From: Cohnella abietis
Lineage (GTDB): Bacteria; Bacillota; Bacilli; Paenibacillales; Paenibacillaceae
Length of the DNA stretch: 64,000 nucleotides
Assembly: GCF_004295585.1 (NCBI RefSeq)
Contig: NZ_AP019400.1
Location: 587,501 to 651,500, forward strand
Reading direction: 5' to 3'
The notes under the pieces are model-generated. The model saw only the letters and a list, made by a program, of their open reading frames with translations, ran no database searches and was not told the origin of the DNA. Both the position numbers and the translations under genes were made by a program. Below, one piece after another: positions 28,093 through 40,405 of the stretch; the stretch's first letter is position 1, and every line of letters starts with the position of its first letter.

Positions 28093-28118
28093 AAGGTTTA
28101 CTCTAATAAGATGTGAGT

Positions 28119-28703
28119 TTAAACGACCTTGTCGATTACTTTGTCGATGAGGCCATACTGCTGGGCAACTTCTGCTTCCATGAAATTGTCGCGGTCTGTA
28201 TCCTTCTCAATACGTTCCAAAGGCTGACCTGTACGTTCTGACAGAATGCCATTCAATTTATCTCTTAGCTTCAGAATCCGTCGAGCCCGAATTTCAATGT
28301 CACTGGCTTGACCTTCTGCACCACCAAGTGGCTGGTGAATCATCACTTCACTATTAGGAAGTGCGAAGCGCTTGCCTTTGGCGCCTGCTGCAAGCAGGAA
28401 TGCTCCCATTGATGCGGCCATACCGACACAGATTGTAGAAACATCTGGTTTGATGAACTGCATGGTATCGTAAATGGCCATACCGGAAGTGATGGAGCCG
28501 CCGGGGCTGTTAATGTAGAGGTGGATGTCTTTTTCTGGATCTTCGGCTGCTAGGAACAGCAGCTGGGCGATGATAGAGTTGGCAACCACGTCATTCACCT
28601 GAGTACCTAAAAATACGATTCGATCTTTGAGTAAGCGGGAATAGATGTCGTACGCCCGTTCTCCTCTGTTGGTTTGCTCGACAACCATAGGCACAAAACT
28701 CAT
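28119..28703 (-). CDS. clpP: ATP-dependent Clp protease proteolytic subunit
   Basis: Serine peptidase (194 aa) that forms the double-heptamer ClpP chamber used with ClpX or ClpC. Nucleophile Ser in [14 protein letters not shown], catalytic His in MIHQPLGG, and the Asp in the C-terminal [10 protein letters not shown] region. On the minus strand GAGGAGGG precedes the start at 28703. It would degrade proteins carrying the tmRNA tag encoded at 56861. Location near sda and the glycolytic operon is conserved in related bacilli. Confidence 0.98.
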   Translation of the reverse strand: MSFVPMVVEQTNRGERAYDIYSRLLKDRIVFLGTQVNDVVANSIIAQLLFLAAEDPEKDIHLYINSPGGSITSGMAIYDTMQFIKPDVSTICVGMAASMGAFLLAAGAKGKRFALPNSEVMIHQPLGGAEGQASDIEIRARRILKLRDKLNGILSERTGQPLERIEKDTDRDNFMEAEVAQQYGLIDKVIDKVV

Positions 28704-28833
28704 GTTTGACGTCCCTCCTCATGTTTTGGTTTTATAATCATAGCGAATCTGCAGGTAAAAGTCAAAGAAAGTCAAAGAGGCTTTTGAAGGAAACTTATAG
28801 GTAGTGATAAACCGCATATAAGGGGCCGAGAAT

Positions 28834-28863
28834 CAAAAAAACCGACCGTATGGAACGGTCGGT
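28834..28863 (-). terminator. Terminator of the tRNA-Arg transcript
   Basis: Perfect 10-bp hairpin AACCGACCGT/ACGGTCGGTT with a five-base loop; the A tract on its left becomes a T tract on the minus strand, 35 bases after the tRNA end. Confidence 0.85.
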
Positions 28864-28897
28864 TGTGCTGTATGCTATTGGTTGGAGAAATAAAATT

Positions 28898-28972
28898 TGG
28901 CGCGCCCGTGAGGAATCGAACCTCAATCTCAGCCTTCGGAGGGCTGCGTCATATCCGTTGGACCACGGGCGC
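28898..28972 (-). tRNA. tRNA-Arg (anticodon CCG)
   Basis: The minus strand folds into a full cloverleaf of 75 nt including an encoded CCA: acceptor GCGCCCG/CGGGCGC with discriminator G, anticodon stem CAGCC/GGCTG with loop CTCCGAA (anticodon CCG, codon CGG), and T-arm GAGG-TTCGATT-CCTC. CGG codons are used moderately in this region. Confidence 0.95.
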
Positions 28973-29067
28973 TCGTTTAGTACAGCAAGAGTTATTATAT
29001 GTGATACGGTGTTAAAAAGCAAGAGAAAACGGGCTCTTATATTTGATAATTTCGTGTACGGGAGGTC

Positions 29068-29096
29068 TTGCAACTATGAGGAAAATTCGTTAAAAT
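29068..29096 (+). promoter_or_regulatory. Sigma-A promoter of the cggR-gapA operon
   Basis: TTGCAA (29068-29073), exactly 17 bases, TAAAAT (29091-29096). The CggR operator begins six bases downstream, covering the transcription start region. Confidence 0.75.
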
Positions 29097-29101
29097 GAAG
29101 G

Positions 29102-29138
29102 TGGGACTTAAAAAGGGGTGGCGGGACGATTTACGTCC
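29102..29138 (+). promoter_or_regulatory. CggR operator (two direct repeats)
   Basis: GGGAC occurs at 29103-29107 and 29123-29127, a 20-base period, with the second half reading CGGGAC-N6-CGTCC. This is the tandem half-site arrangement known for the Bacillus subtilis CggR operator, which binds a tetramer and is released by fructose-1,6-bisphosphate. Confidence 0.75.
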
Positions 29139-29200
29139 AACTAAGTAGTGAGCTTGCTACCGCTTAAAGCCATTCGGTCTCAGGAGGATACACGGAGAGA

Positions 29201-30223
29201 ATGCGGGAAATCGTTGAGATTCAGAAGAAGCTACTCCCTGATCTTCTGCAGGTGATGGAAAAAAGGTACCAAATTCTGCACCGGGTATACATGACGGGTA
29301 CAATTGGTCGTCGCACGCTTGCTTCTAGCGTCGATATGACGGAGCGGGTGCTACGAACAGAGCTTGAGGTTCTACGTGCACAAGGGCTGTTAGATACAGC
29401 AACGGCGGGTATGACACTTAGCGATAGCGGACGCCAGCTTGTAGAAGATATGGAGCCGATCGTTAAGGAATTGTTCGGGCTATCGGATTTAGAAGAAAAG
29501 GTACGTGCAGCGTTCGGATTAAATAAGGTTATTATTGTAGCAGGCGACTCAGACACTTCCGACCATATTAAAATGGAGCTCGGAATGGCTGGAAGCCGAG
29601 TGCTACGGGATAGTCTTTCGCCAGGGGATGTCGTTGCGGTAATGGGTGGTTCTACGATGGCTCGCATGGCAGCGCAATTCGCAATGCCATCACAGCTGAA
29701 GGAAAACTGGTTCGTACCTGCTAGGGGCGGCTTGGGTGAAAGTGTTGACTATCAGGCAAATACAATTGCCTCGGAGTTAGCTAAGCGTACAGGAGCACGA
29801 TATCGTATGCTCCACGTACCCGATCATCTAAGTGAGGAAGCATATAAGACGATCATGCAGGACCCTAATGTAAGTGAAGTGGTCGACATGATACGCGGTG
29901 CAAGGATTGTCGTACATGGCATTGGTGATGCTGCAACTATGGCAAGACGCCGTAAGCTCAATAATGAGACTATGGATGAGCTTGTAAAAGATGGAGCACT
30001 TGCGGAAGCCTTTGGTTACTATTTTGATCGTAACGGCAAAGTCGTACATCGAATGGCAACAGCTGGCTTGCGTCTGGAGGACATTGAAGCTGCGGGTATT
30101 GTCATCGGCATCGCAGGCGGGAAAAGCAAGGGCGAAGCGATCGCATCAGTTATGAGGTTTGGGCATGACGATATACTTGTTACGGATGAAGCTGGAGCTA
30201 TAGAAGCTTTACGACATGTATAA
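29201..30223 (+). CDS. cggR: Central glycolytic genes regulator
   Basis: SorC/DeoR-family repressor (340 aa). The N-terminal winged helix (about 1-90) contains GTIGRRTLASSVDMTERVLR; the C-terminal sugar-phosphate-binding domain contains GDVVAVMGGSTMARMA and RGGLGESVDYQANTIA, and ends with GIAGGKSKGEAI. It represses its own operon and responds to fructose-1,6-bisphosphate. The sequence AGGAGG is at 29182-29187 and a closer GGAG at 29194-29197, so the start ATG 29201 has a somewhat unusual spacing. First gene of the operon cggR-gapA-pgk-tpiA-gpmI-eno. Confidence 0.96.
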   Translation: MREIVEIQKKLLPDLLQVMEKRYQILHRVYMTGTIGRRTLASSVDMTERVLRTELEVLRAQGLLDTATAGMTLSDSGRQLVEDMEPIVKELFGLSDLEEKVRAAFGLNKVIIVAGDSDTSDHIKMELGMAGSRVLRDSLSPGDVVAVMGGSTMARMAAQFAMPSQLKENWFVPARGGLGESVDYQANTIASELAKRTGARYRMLHVPDHLSEEAYKTIMQDPNVSEVVDMIRGARIVVHGIGDAATMARRRKLNNETMDELVKDGALAEAFGYYFDRNGKVVHRMATAGLRLEDIEAAGIVIGIAGGKSKGEAIASVMRFGHDDILVTDEAGAIEALRHV

Positions 30224-30280
30224 TTGGTTACATTAAGTTTTAACAGCTGTAATAGGGTAATCCTATTTAATAGTGATCTC

Positions 30281-30295
30281 GGCGCTTACGGCGCC
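30281..30295 (+). other. Short hairpin in the cggR-gapA intergenic region
   Basis: GGCGC-TTACG-GCGCC, a 5-bp GC stem 50 bases before gapA. In Bacillus subtilis the cggR-gapA mRNA is cleaved near here and a stem-loop protects the gapA message; this hairpin may have that role (inference). Confidence 0.4.
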
Positions 30296-30305
30296 TGATA
30301 TATAG

Positions 30306-31355
<1,050 letters not shown>

Positions 31356-31376
31356 GAGAATACGCATCCCCCTAAG

Positions 31377-31396
31377 TCCCCCTTCCCGAAGGGGGA
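31377..31396 (+). other. GC-rich hairpin just after gapA
   Basis: TCCCCCTT-CCCG-AAGGGGGA, a perfect 8-bp stem with no T run. It may attenuate readthrough or protect the gapA message 3' end. Confidence 0.5.
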
Positions 31397-31580
31397 TTCC
31401 AAGGGCTCTGCCCTCTGGACACCCGTTGGTTGTCGGGAGAGCGGCTTTTGGTGGAGGATAGGGTTACAGTGTGCTAGGATCGCTCCGTCCCGGATTTGCT
31501 CTGCAAACCGGGACTACGCTTTACCTAGGGAGCAGGCAGGGGACCCCGTTTCGCGCTTTGCTGCGCTCCGGGCTCTGGGG

Positions 31581-31680
31581 AAGAGCGAGACTCCCCTGCG
31601 CAAGACTGCGCTTCTTATGGGAGCATGATGAAGAGCGATGCTCCCCCGCGCAAGACTGCGCTTCTAGGGGAGCTTAAACA
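31581..31680 (+). repeat. Two-copy 50-bp repeat with nested stem in the gapA-pgk spacer
   Basis: Units start AAGAGCGA at 31581 and 31631 and share GCGCAAGACTGCGCTTCT. Each unit can fold as CTCCC...GGGAG around GCGC/GCGC; in the second copy the outer stem is GCTCCCC/GGGGAGC. The whole 415-base gapA-pgk spacer is unusually GC-rich and structured and holds no convincing gene. Confidence 0.8.
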
Positions 31681-31771
31681 AATACATTAGTACGGACACT
31701 TGTTAGGCTCCCTTATCTGGAGCCTAGCTTTGCGCCCGGAGATATACAGACCATCCGAGGAGGTTTGACTC

Positions 31772-32953
31772 TTGAACAAGAAAAGCGTAAGAGAAGTCGA
31801 TGTTGCAGGGAAGAAAGTATTTGTTCGGGTTGACTTTAACGTACCGCTTGAGAATGGCGTTATTACTGATGACACTCGTATTCGCGAGACATTGCCTACA
31901 ATCAAGTACTTGATCGAGAATGGCGCAAAGGTTATCCTGGCTAGTCACTTAGGTCGTCCTAAAGGCGAAGTCGTTGAGGGTCTTCGTTTGACTGCTGTTG
32001 CTGCTCGTCTTTCTGAACTGCTAGGTAAGCCAGTTAGCAAGTCTGACGAAGTTGTTGGCGCTAGTGTAACGGCTCAAGTAGCTGAGCTGAATGATGGCGA
32101 TGTATTGCTGCTTGAAAATGTACGGTTCCACCCAGGTGAAGAGAGCAACGATTCCGAATTGGCCAAAGCTTTCGCTGACTTGGCTGATTTGTTCGTGAAC
32201 GACGCATTTGGCGCTGCTCACCGGGCACATGCTTCTACTGAAGGCATCGCGCATCACATTCCAGCAGTGTCTGGCTTGTTGATGGAGAAAGAGCTGGATG
32301 TACTGGGTAAAGCTTTGCACAATCCTGAGCGTCCTTTCACGGCAATCGTTGGTGGGTCTAAGGTTAAGGACAAAATCGATGTTATCAATAAGATGATTGA
32401 GATTGCAGATAATATTATTATTGGCGGCGGGCTGACTTACACTTTCCTGAAAGCTCAAGGAAAAGAAATCGGCCTTTCGTTGTGTGATGATTCCAAGCTG
32501 GAACTGACGCTGGAGTTTGTTGAGAAGGCGAAGAAGCTTGGTAAGAACCTTTACTTGCCGATTGATATCGTTATTGCTGATGACTTCAAAGTAGATGCTA
32601 ACAAAGACATCGTTGATATTGATCACATTCCTGTTGGCTGGGAAGGCGTAGATATCGGACCTAAAACGCGTGAAATTTACGCTGAAGTGATTAAGAATTC
32701 CAAGCTTGTTGTATGGAACGGACCGATGGGCGTATTTGAATTAGAGCCATTCTCCCACGGTACACGTGCAGTAGCTCAAGCTTGTGCTACTACTGATGCT
32801 TACACGATCATTGGCGGTGGAGATTCTGCTGCTGCGGCTGAGAAGTTTAAGCTTGCTGATCAAATGAACCATATTTCTACAGGTGGCGGAGCTTCGCTGG
32901 AATTCATGGAAGGTAAAGTCCTTCCGGGCGTTGTAGCCCTAAACGACAAATAG
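31772..32953 (+). CDS. pgk: Phosphoglycerate kinase
   Basis: Transfers phosphate from 1,3-bisphosphoglycerate to ADP (393 aa, normal length). [11 protein letters not shown] at the N-terminus, SHLGRPKG, the hinge region near the middle, and nucleotide-binding [12 protein letters not shown] near the C-terminus. Start is TTG 31772, set by AGGAGG at 31758-31763. It follows gapA after a long structured spacer and begins the tight pgk-tpiA-gpmI-eno run. Confidence 0.98.
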   Translation: MNKKSVREVDVAGKKVFVRVDFNVPLENGVITDDTRIRETLPTIKYLIENGAKVILASHLGRPKGEVVEGLRLTAVAARLSELLGKPVSKSDEVVGASVTAQVAELNDGDVLLLENVRFHPGEESNDSELAKAFADLADLFVNDAFGAAHRAHASTEGIAHHIPAVSGLLMEKELDVLGKALHNPERPFTAIVGGSKVKDKIDVINKMIEIADNIIIGGGLTYTFLKAQGKEIGLSLCDDSKLELTLEFVEKAKKLGKNLYLPIDIVIADDFKVDANKDIVDIDHIPVGWEGVDIGPKTREIYAEVIKNSKLVVWNGPMGVFELEPFSHGTRAVAQACATTDAYTIIGGGDSAAAAEKFKLADQMNHISTGGGASLEFMEGKVLPGVVALNDK

Positions 32954-32964
32954 AGGTGACATAA

Positions 32965-33720
<756 letters not shown>

Positions 33721-33721
33721 G

Positions 33722-35254
33722 ATGACAGCTCCGAGACCGGTTGCGCTTATTATTCTCGATGGCTTTGGCCTTCGTGAGACCACTCATGGTAATGCCGTTG
33801 CCCAAGCCAACAAACCGAACTTTGATCGTTTATGGAACACGTTTCCCCATACAACGCTAACGGCTTGCGGGGAAGCAGTCGGACTACCGGAAGGACAAAT
33901 GGGTAATTCCGAGGTCGGACATCTTAACATCGGCTCAGGCCGGATCGTGTATCAGGATTTGACTCGTATTTCTAAATCGATTCGCGATGAGGACTTTTAC
34001 GATAATTCCACTTTACTCGGTGCGGTACAGCATGCGAAAGCCAACAACAAGAAGCTTCATTTGTACGGCTTAGTATCCGATGGTGGTGTTCATAGCCACA
34101 TCGCTCATCTATTCGCGCTATTGGAGCTGGCTAAGAAGGAAGGCTTGGAGCAAGTGTACATCCATGCTTTCCTCGATGGTCGTGATGTGTCGCCAGACAG
34201 TGCGGTTGGTTACTTAACTCAATTGCAAGGCAAGATTGAAGAGCTTGGTGTAGGACAAGTTGCTACAATCCAGGGTCGGTATTACGCGATGGATCGTGAC
34301 AAGCGCTGGGAGCGGACAGAGAAATCTTACCGCGCAATGGTGTATGGAGATGGCCCGACGGCAGTAGATCCGATTCAAGCCGTGAAGGAATCTTACGAGA
34401 AGTCCGTATATGATGAGTTCGTCCTGCCGACAGTAATCGTAGGAGCAGATGGAAAGCCAGTCGGACTGGTTGAGTCTGAGGATGCGGTTATTTTCTTCAA
34501 CTTCCGCCCTGACCGTGCTATACAATTATCTAATGTTTTCACGAATGAAGATTTCCGTGGCTTCGATCGTGGAGATAATTTCCCTAAAAACCTGTATTTC
34601 GTCTGCATGACGCTTTTTGCGGAAACCGTAGGCGGGTTTGTTGCGTATAAGCCTAAGGAACTTGATAACACTTTAGGTGAAGTTCTAGTACAGCATGGTA
34701 AAAAACAGCTCAGAATTGCCGAAACGGAAAAGTACCCGCACGTTACGTTCTTTTTTAGTGGTGGACGGGATCACGTTCTGGAAGGCGAAACTCGCATACT
34801 CATCAATTCACCGAAGGTTGCCACTTATGACCTTCAGCCAGAGATGAGCATTTACGAGGTAACGAGCTCGTTGCTGAAGGAAATCGAAGCGGAGCATCAT
34901 GACGCGATTATCCTTAACTTCGCTAATGCGGACATGGTTGGTCACTCGGGTATGCTTGAGCCGACGATTAAAGCGGTAGAAGCAACAGATGAGTGCCTAG
35001 GTCGCGTAGTTGAAGCAGTAACTGCCAAAGGTGGAGTTTGCGTCATTATTGCCGATCATGGCAATGCAGACATGGTTATCGACGATAACGAGCGTCCTTT
35101 CACGGCGCATACGACGAACCCTGTTCCTTGTATCGTGACAGAAGCGGGTCATACGCTTCGTGATGGCGGTATTCTTGCGGACGTCGCACCGACGATTCTC
35201 AAGCTCATGCAGCTTCCACAGCCAGAGCAAATGACAGGTAAGTCCTTGTTTTAA
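33722..35254 (+). CDS. gpmI: 2,3-bisphosphoglycerate-independent phosphoglycerate mutase
   Basis: Manganese-dependent mutase (510 aa) of the alkaline phosphatase superfamily. [11 protein letters not shown] supplies the first metal Asp, the phosphorylated Ser is in [13 protein letters not shown] (Ser near 62), and [10 protein letters not shown] with TAHTTNPVP supplies further metal ligands. Spore formers use this pH-sensitive enzyme. The ribosome site lies within the tpiA end (GAAGGGG). Confidence 0.97.
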   Translation: MTAPRPVALIILDGFGLRETTHGNAVAQANKPNFDRLWNTFPHTTLTACGEAVGLPEGQMGNSEVGHLNIGSGRIVYQDLTRISKSIRDEDFYDNSTLLGAVQHAKANNKKLHLYGLVSDGGVHSHIAHLFALLELAKKEGLEQVYIHAFLDGRDVSPDSAVGYLTQLQGKIEELGVGQVATIQGRYYAMDRDKRWERTEKSYRAMVYGDGPTAVDPIQAVKESYEKSVYDEFVLPTVIVGADGKPVGLVESEDAVIFFNFRPDRAIQLSNVFTNEDFRGFDRGDNFPKNLYFVCMTLFAETVGGFVAYKPKELDNTLGEVLVQHGKKQLRIAETEKYPHVTFFFSGGRDHVLEGETRILINSPKVATYDLQPEMSIYEVTSSLLKEIEAEHHDAIILNFANADMVGHSGMLEPTIKAVEATDECLGRVVEAVTAKGGVCVIIADHGNADMVIDDNERPFTAHTTNPVPCIVTEAGHTLRDGGILADVAPTILKLMQLPQPEQMTGKSLF

Positions 35255-35270
35255 CCTAATTCATATTTAA

Positions 35271-36581
<1,311 letters not shown>

Positions 36582-36626
36582 TACGAGCTCCATCACATAC
36601 ATCTTAGTCAGACATCAAGATAACAA

Positions 36627-36668
36627 GAAGACCGGACCCTTGCGCTTATGCGCGGTTCGGTCTTTTTA
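36627..36668 (+). terminator. Terminator of the glycolytic operon
   Basis: AAGACCG...GCGC-TTAT-GCGC...CGGTCTT followed by TTTT. It also overlaps the end region of the convergent LysR gene. Confidence 0.9.
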
Positions 36669-36673
36669 TCTTT

Positions 36674-37576
36674 TTAAATAACTAGCGGAGGGTGCTCCAT
36701 GCGGATCTTCTCTTTGAGTATCTCTAGAAAGTTTTCAGTAGCCGTGCTAAGGGTGAGAGGCTCCTTCTTTCTCAGAATCCCAGTTACAAGGCCATAATTA
36801 AGGTCATAAACAGCTTTGAGTACGGTATTCTCAGGGATGGGATCAGCTGTAATGATCGGTACGACGGCTAGTCCGAAATCTGCCTGAACATAAAATTTGA
36901 GCGCGGACATGTTACCGATTTCGATGCTGTGGTAGGGGAGTCCACCTTTCTCCAGCAGGGAGGATTCCAGCTTCTTGCGATAAGGGCAGCCTGAGGTTGT
37001 AATAAGAATGTCCGAATCCTTCATATCGCGTAAATAGATGGTGTCTTGATTAGCCAAAGGATGGGTTTTGTGCATAAGCAAACCAACCTGTTCAACAAAC
37101 AAAGGCTCGAAGATATGGTTCTGGGCACTTTCCGGAGTTGTGCAGAGGGCAATATCAATGACATCATCCTCTAGCATTTGATTTAAGGCCGCTGTATTTC
37201 CGATCTGAATGCTGACCTGAACAAGCGGATATTTTTGCATAAATGCTTTCATAATGTGCGGCATTCTGTAGCTTGCCGTTGGCTCCATTACTCCGATTCG
37301 AATGACTCCAATCTCACCGCTTGTTAACCCCACCATCGAATGGTAAAGAAAATCGTACTCCTTCAACAAAGTGACTGATTTCTCCAAAAATAATCTTCCA
37401 GCCTCAGTAAGCTGAATCTTCTTCCCTCTCGTCAGCAGCTTCTGCCCAATATCCTTCTCCAGCTTCTGTATATGCAATGTAATCGTAGATTGGACGTATT
37501 GAAGCTCCTCGGCAGCGCGCTGAAAGCTGCCGTATTTGACAATAGTCTGAAAGGTTTTAATGCTGCGAATATCCAT
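36674..37576 (-). CDS. LysR-family transcriptional regulator
   Basis: A 300-residue LysR regulator. Winged HTH in residues 1-60 (FQRAAEELQYVQSTITLHIQ then KLEKDIGQKLL), followed by the two-lobed effector-binding domain (GEIGVIRIGVMEPTASYRMP begins it). ATG 37576 is preceded by GGAGAGGG on the minus strand; an earlier in-frame ATG at 37609 lacks homology. It is divergent from the ABC importer and catabolic genes that start at 37766, so it most likely controls them. The effector is unknown. Confidence 0.92.
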   Translation of the reverse strand: MDIRSIKTFQTIVKYGSFQRAAEELQYVQSTITLHIQKLEKDIGQKLLTRGKKIQLTEAGRLFLEKSVTLLKEYDFLYHSMVGLTSGEIGVIRIGVMEPTASYRMPHIMKAFMQKYPLVQVSIQIGNTAALNQMLEDDVIDIALCTTPESAQNHIFEPLFVEQVGLLMHKTHPLANQDTIYLRDMKDSDILITTSGCPYRKKLESSLLEKGGLPYHSIEIGNMSALKFYVQADFGLAVVPIITADPIPENTVLKAVYDLNYGLVTGILRKKEPLTLSTATENFLEILKEKIRMEHPPLVI

Positions 37577-37636
37577 GCTAACCCTCTCCAATTCCTTGTA
37601 GATGATCAATTACAGATGAAAGTCAATTCGAAAAAA

Positions 37637-37653
37637 ATGAATTTTCTATTCGT
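37637..37653. promoter_or_regulatory. Candidate LysR operator in the divergent promoter region
   Basis: ATGAAT-TTTCT-ATTCGT is an imperfect inverted repeat containing a T-N11-A arrangement, inside a larger A/T-rich near-palindrome (37624-37665) between the divergent regulator and the importer gene. Confidence 0.35.
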
Positions 37654-37765
37654 TTTTTCAATTTTACAAAACCAAATTTATCATGTAGTATAACACACAG
37701 ATAAAGCAGATAAAACACACGGGAATACTTGCAATTAAATTAAATGTGGATAGGCGGAGAGAAAA

Positions 37766-39442
37766 ATGGTAAAAAGAATGGCTGTACTTAGTGTTTTATT
37801 GTTAACGATGGTAAGTATATTGGCCGGCTGTGGGGATGCCGCGAAGAATAAAGAGGGCGCAGTTGTCACAGAAACACCGAAGAGTGAGAATGTCAAAGAA
37901 TCACCGAAGACTGAGGAATCCCGCAATGGCGGAGAATTGATCTTCGCATTGGCGGGCCCGGTTGCTGCCGACTCTTTCGATCCTCATAAATCAGGAATGG
38001 CTCAACAATACAGAGTAATCGGTTCGATCTTTGACAGATTGGTTGCGGAGCTTCCAGATCATACGATTAAACCGTGGTTGGCGGAATCTTGGGATGCTTC
38101 ACCGGACGGCCTAGACTATACATTCAAGCTTAGGAAGGATGTTACCTTCCATGATGGTACGCCGTTTAATGCTGAAGCCGTAAAGTTCAACTTTGATCGG
38201 ATCACGAATCCGGAAACAAAATCAGGCACCTCACTTAGCTGGCTGGGCACGTTCGAATCTTCCGATGTTATCGATGAATACACCATTCATGTGAAATTAA
38301 AAGCACCTTACGCGCCATTCTTAGGTAATCTGGCAAAAGCGCCACTGGGGATCGTTTCTCCGACAGCTGTAGCGAAGTATGGCGATCAATTCGCACAGAA
38401 CCCCGTGGGAACAGGACCATTCAAATTTGAATCTCTGAAACCGAACACGGAATATGTTTTTGCACGTAATGAAAATTATAACTGGGCACCTCCTTACGCT
38501 AAGCATACAGGTCCTGCTTATGTGGACAAGCTCATTATCAAAAATGTAGAAGAAGAGGCAACCCGAGTTGGTGTACTACAAAGCAAGCAGGTTCATGCTG
38601 CTGACTTAATTCCTCCACAAAATGTTGTCGCACTAAAATCGGATAAGAACTTTCAAGTCATAGAAACTGAAATCTTAGGCAGCAATTTCTCATGGCATTT
38701 CAACGTGGAACGGGCACCGTTTAATGATGTGAAAATTCGTAAAGCCGTGCAGCTGGGCCTAAATATCGATGGCATTGTAAAAAGTCTCTATCTCGGTACG
38801 TATGAACGGGCTTGGGCTCCTTTATCCCCTTCTATTCTAGGGTATGATTCCTCTTTAGAAAATACATGGAAGCCGGATGTAGCTCTGGCTAATCAACAGC
38901 TGGAAGAGCTGGGCTGGGTTAAAGGTTCGGATGGTTATCGGAGCAAGGACGGTAAGAGATTAAAGATACAGGTATTAGAAATGGCCGGAAATCGGGAGAA
39001 AAGACAGGATATTGCCACCATCATTCAACAGCAATTAAAGGAAATTGGTGTAGAGGTTGTACTCGATGTTCTTCCTGTAGCTGGTTATGTTCAAAATCTT
39101 ACAGACGGAGCCTATGATGTAGCTGGAGCAAGCCTGTTCGGTGGAGATCCGGACGTATTGCGTAGTCGTTACTTCTCCAAGAACTTTGGCGTGTTGGGCA
39201 ACTTCTCGAGAGTATTTGATGAGCAGCTAGATGGATGGTTGCAGCAAGCTTATCAAGAACAGGATACAGCCAAGAGAGTTGATCTGTATAAGAAGATTCA
39301 GCAATATGTAACGACCGAACAAACGTTTACGATTCCGATCTATATACTGCCGTACACGATTGGAACAGTTAAAGAAGCACACGATATCTCATTCGATGGC
39401 ACAGGTTTCCCTGTATTTTACGATGCATGGATCAGCAAATAA
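37766..39442 (+). CDS. ABC transporter substrate-binding lipoprotein, peptide/nickel/glutathione family 5
   Basis: A 558-residue extracellular solute receptor. Signal peptide with lipobox LAGC near residues 18-21, then a Lys/Glu/Thr-rich linker, then the SBP_bac_5 domain: PHKSGMAQQYRVIGSIFDRL, LAESWDASPDGLDYTFKLRK with DVTFHDGTPFNAE (the family signature), and NPVGTGPFKFES. GGAG precedes ATG 37766. First gene of a GsiBCDA/Dpp-like import operon, with permeases and a fused ATPase directly downstream. The ligand cannot be read from sequence; neighbours suggest an organosulfur compound or small peptide. Confidence 0.93.
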   Translation: MVKRMAVLSVLLLTMVSILAGCGDAAKNKEGAVVTETPKSENVKESPKTEESRNGGELIFALAGPVAADSFDPHKSGMAQQYRVIGSIFDRLVAELPDHTIKPWLAESWDASPDGLDYTFKLRKDVTFHDGTPFNAEAVKFNFDRITNPETKSGTSLSWLGTFESSDVIDEYTIHVKLKAPYAPFLGNLAKAPLGIVSPTAVAKYGDQFAQNPVGTGPFKFESLKPNTEYVFARNENYNWAPPYAKHTGPAYVDKLIIKNVEEEATRVGVLQSKQVHAADLIPPQNVVALKSDKNFQVIETEILGSNFSWHFNVERAPFNDVKIRKAVQLGLNIDGIVKSLYLGTYERAWAPLSPSILGYDSSLENTWKPDVALANQQLEELGWVKGSDGYRSKDGKRLKIQVLEMAGNREKRQDIATIIQQQLKEIGVEVVLDVLPVAGYVQNLTDGAYDVAGASLFGGDPDVLRSRYFSKNFGVLGNFSRVFDEQLDGWLQQAYQEQDTAKRVDLYKKIQQYVTTEQTFTIPIYILPYTIGTVKEAHDISFDGTGFPVFYDAWISK

Positions 39443-39464
39443 GTAGTAATAGAGGAGGATAAGG

Positions 39465-40391
39465 ATGACCGCATTCATTATTCGCAGATTGTTTGTATCA
39501 CTACTGGTCATCCTTGGCTCGTTAACTTTAGTTTTCTTTATTCTGCATATTCTGCCTGGAGATCCTGCAACGATTATGGCAAGCACTAATACTGCGACAC
39601 CTGAAATGCTAGAAAATCTCAAACAGCAATTTGGTCTGGATCAGCCTATTCCTCTTCAATATTGGAATTACATGACTGAATTGCTGCGGGGTGATCTGGG
39701 GCACTCGTTGACCAACGGCGAACCGGTTGGACGGAAGCTGCTAGCGCAATTTCCGTCTACGCTTGTTCTCACCTTGCTGAGTATCGTAGCTGTCGTTATT
39801 AGCGGTATTTTGTTAGGAATCATAGCGGCTATTTTTGAAAACCGTTGGCCTGATTATGTGATACGCGCTCTATCGATTACCGGTATCTCGATGCCGACAT
39901 TCTGGTCTGCTATTTTACTTATTCTCGTTTTTTCAGTGGAGCTGAATTGGTTTCCTGCTATCGGAAATGGGGGGATCGAGCATTTGGTTCTTCCGGTGTG
40001 TGCCCTCTCCTTAGTAGGAAGCGGCTTTCTGGCACGGATGGTCAGGAACAGTGTGCTTGAGGTGCTTCATGAGCCTTTTGTTCTGACACTACGTGCCAAA
40101 GGGCTGCCTGAGAAAATGGTTATAGGCAAGCATGTGCTACGCAATGCCTTAATACCAGCGGTTACGATGGTTGGATTATTGACCGGAGAGCTACTAGCAG
40201 GAGCCGTAGTTATTGAAACGATATTTGCGCGTCAAGGAATAGGAAGAGTCATTGTCGATGCCATAATGACGAAGGATTTGCCTGTTATTCGTGGGTCTAT
40301 ATTACTGACTTCCATTATATATGTAGTCGTCAATCTGTTGGTCGATATTTCTTATTCCATCATTGACCCTCGCATCAGGCAAAAGTCATAA
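39465..40391 (+). CDS. ABC transporter permease, DppB/GsiC type
   Basis: First transmembrane subunit (308 aa) of the importer. It begins with the typical FIIRRLFVSLLVILGSLTLVFFI segment (first membrane helix, 20+ residues from residue 4), contains LPGDPA, and carries the ATPase-coupling EAA-like loop TLRAKGLPEKMVIGKHVLRN. Six membrane segments are expected. AGAGGAGG lies upstream. It follows the binding protein by 22 bases. Confidence 0.93.
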   Translation: MTAFIIRRLFVSLLVILGSLTLVFFILHILPGDPATIMASTNTATPEMLENLKQQFGLDQPIPLQYWNYMTELLRGDLGHSLTNGEPVGRKLLAQFPSTLVLTLLSIVAVVISGILLGIIAAIFENRWPDYVIRALSITGISMPTFWSAILLILVFSVELNWFPAIGNGGIEHLVLPVCALSLVGSGFLARMVRNSVLEVLHEPFVLTLRAKGLPEKMVIGKHVLRNALIPAVTMVGLLTGELLAGAVVIETIFARQGIGRVIVDAIMTKDLPVIRGSILLTSIIYVVVNLLVDISYSIIDPRIRQKS

Positions 40392-40405
40392 GGAGGGAAT
40401 TGTGG

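Noticed and set aside
28850..29098. 82-residue plus-strand frame
   Set aside because: It covers the tRNA-Arg gene and its terminator on the opposite strand.
31471..31677. 68-residue frame in the gapA-pgk spacer
   Set aside because: It has no ribosome site and is made of the GC-rich hairpins and the 50-base repeat.
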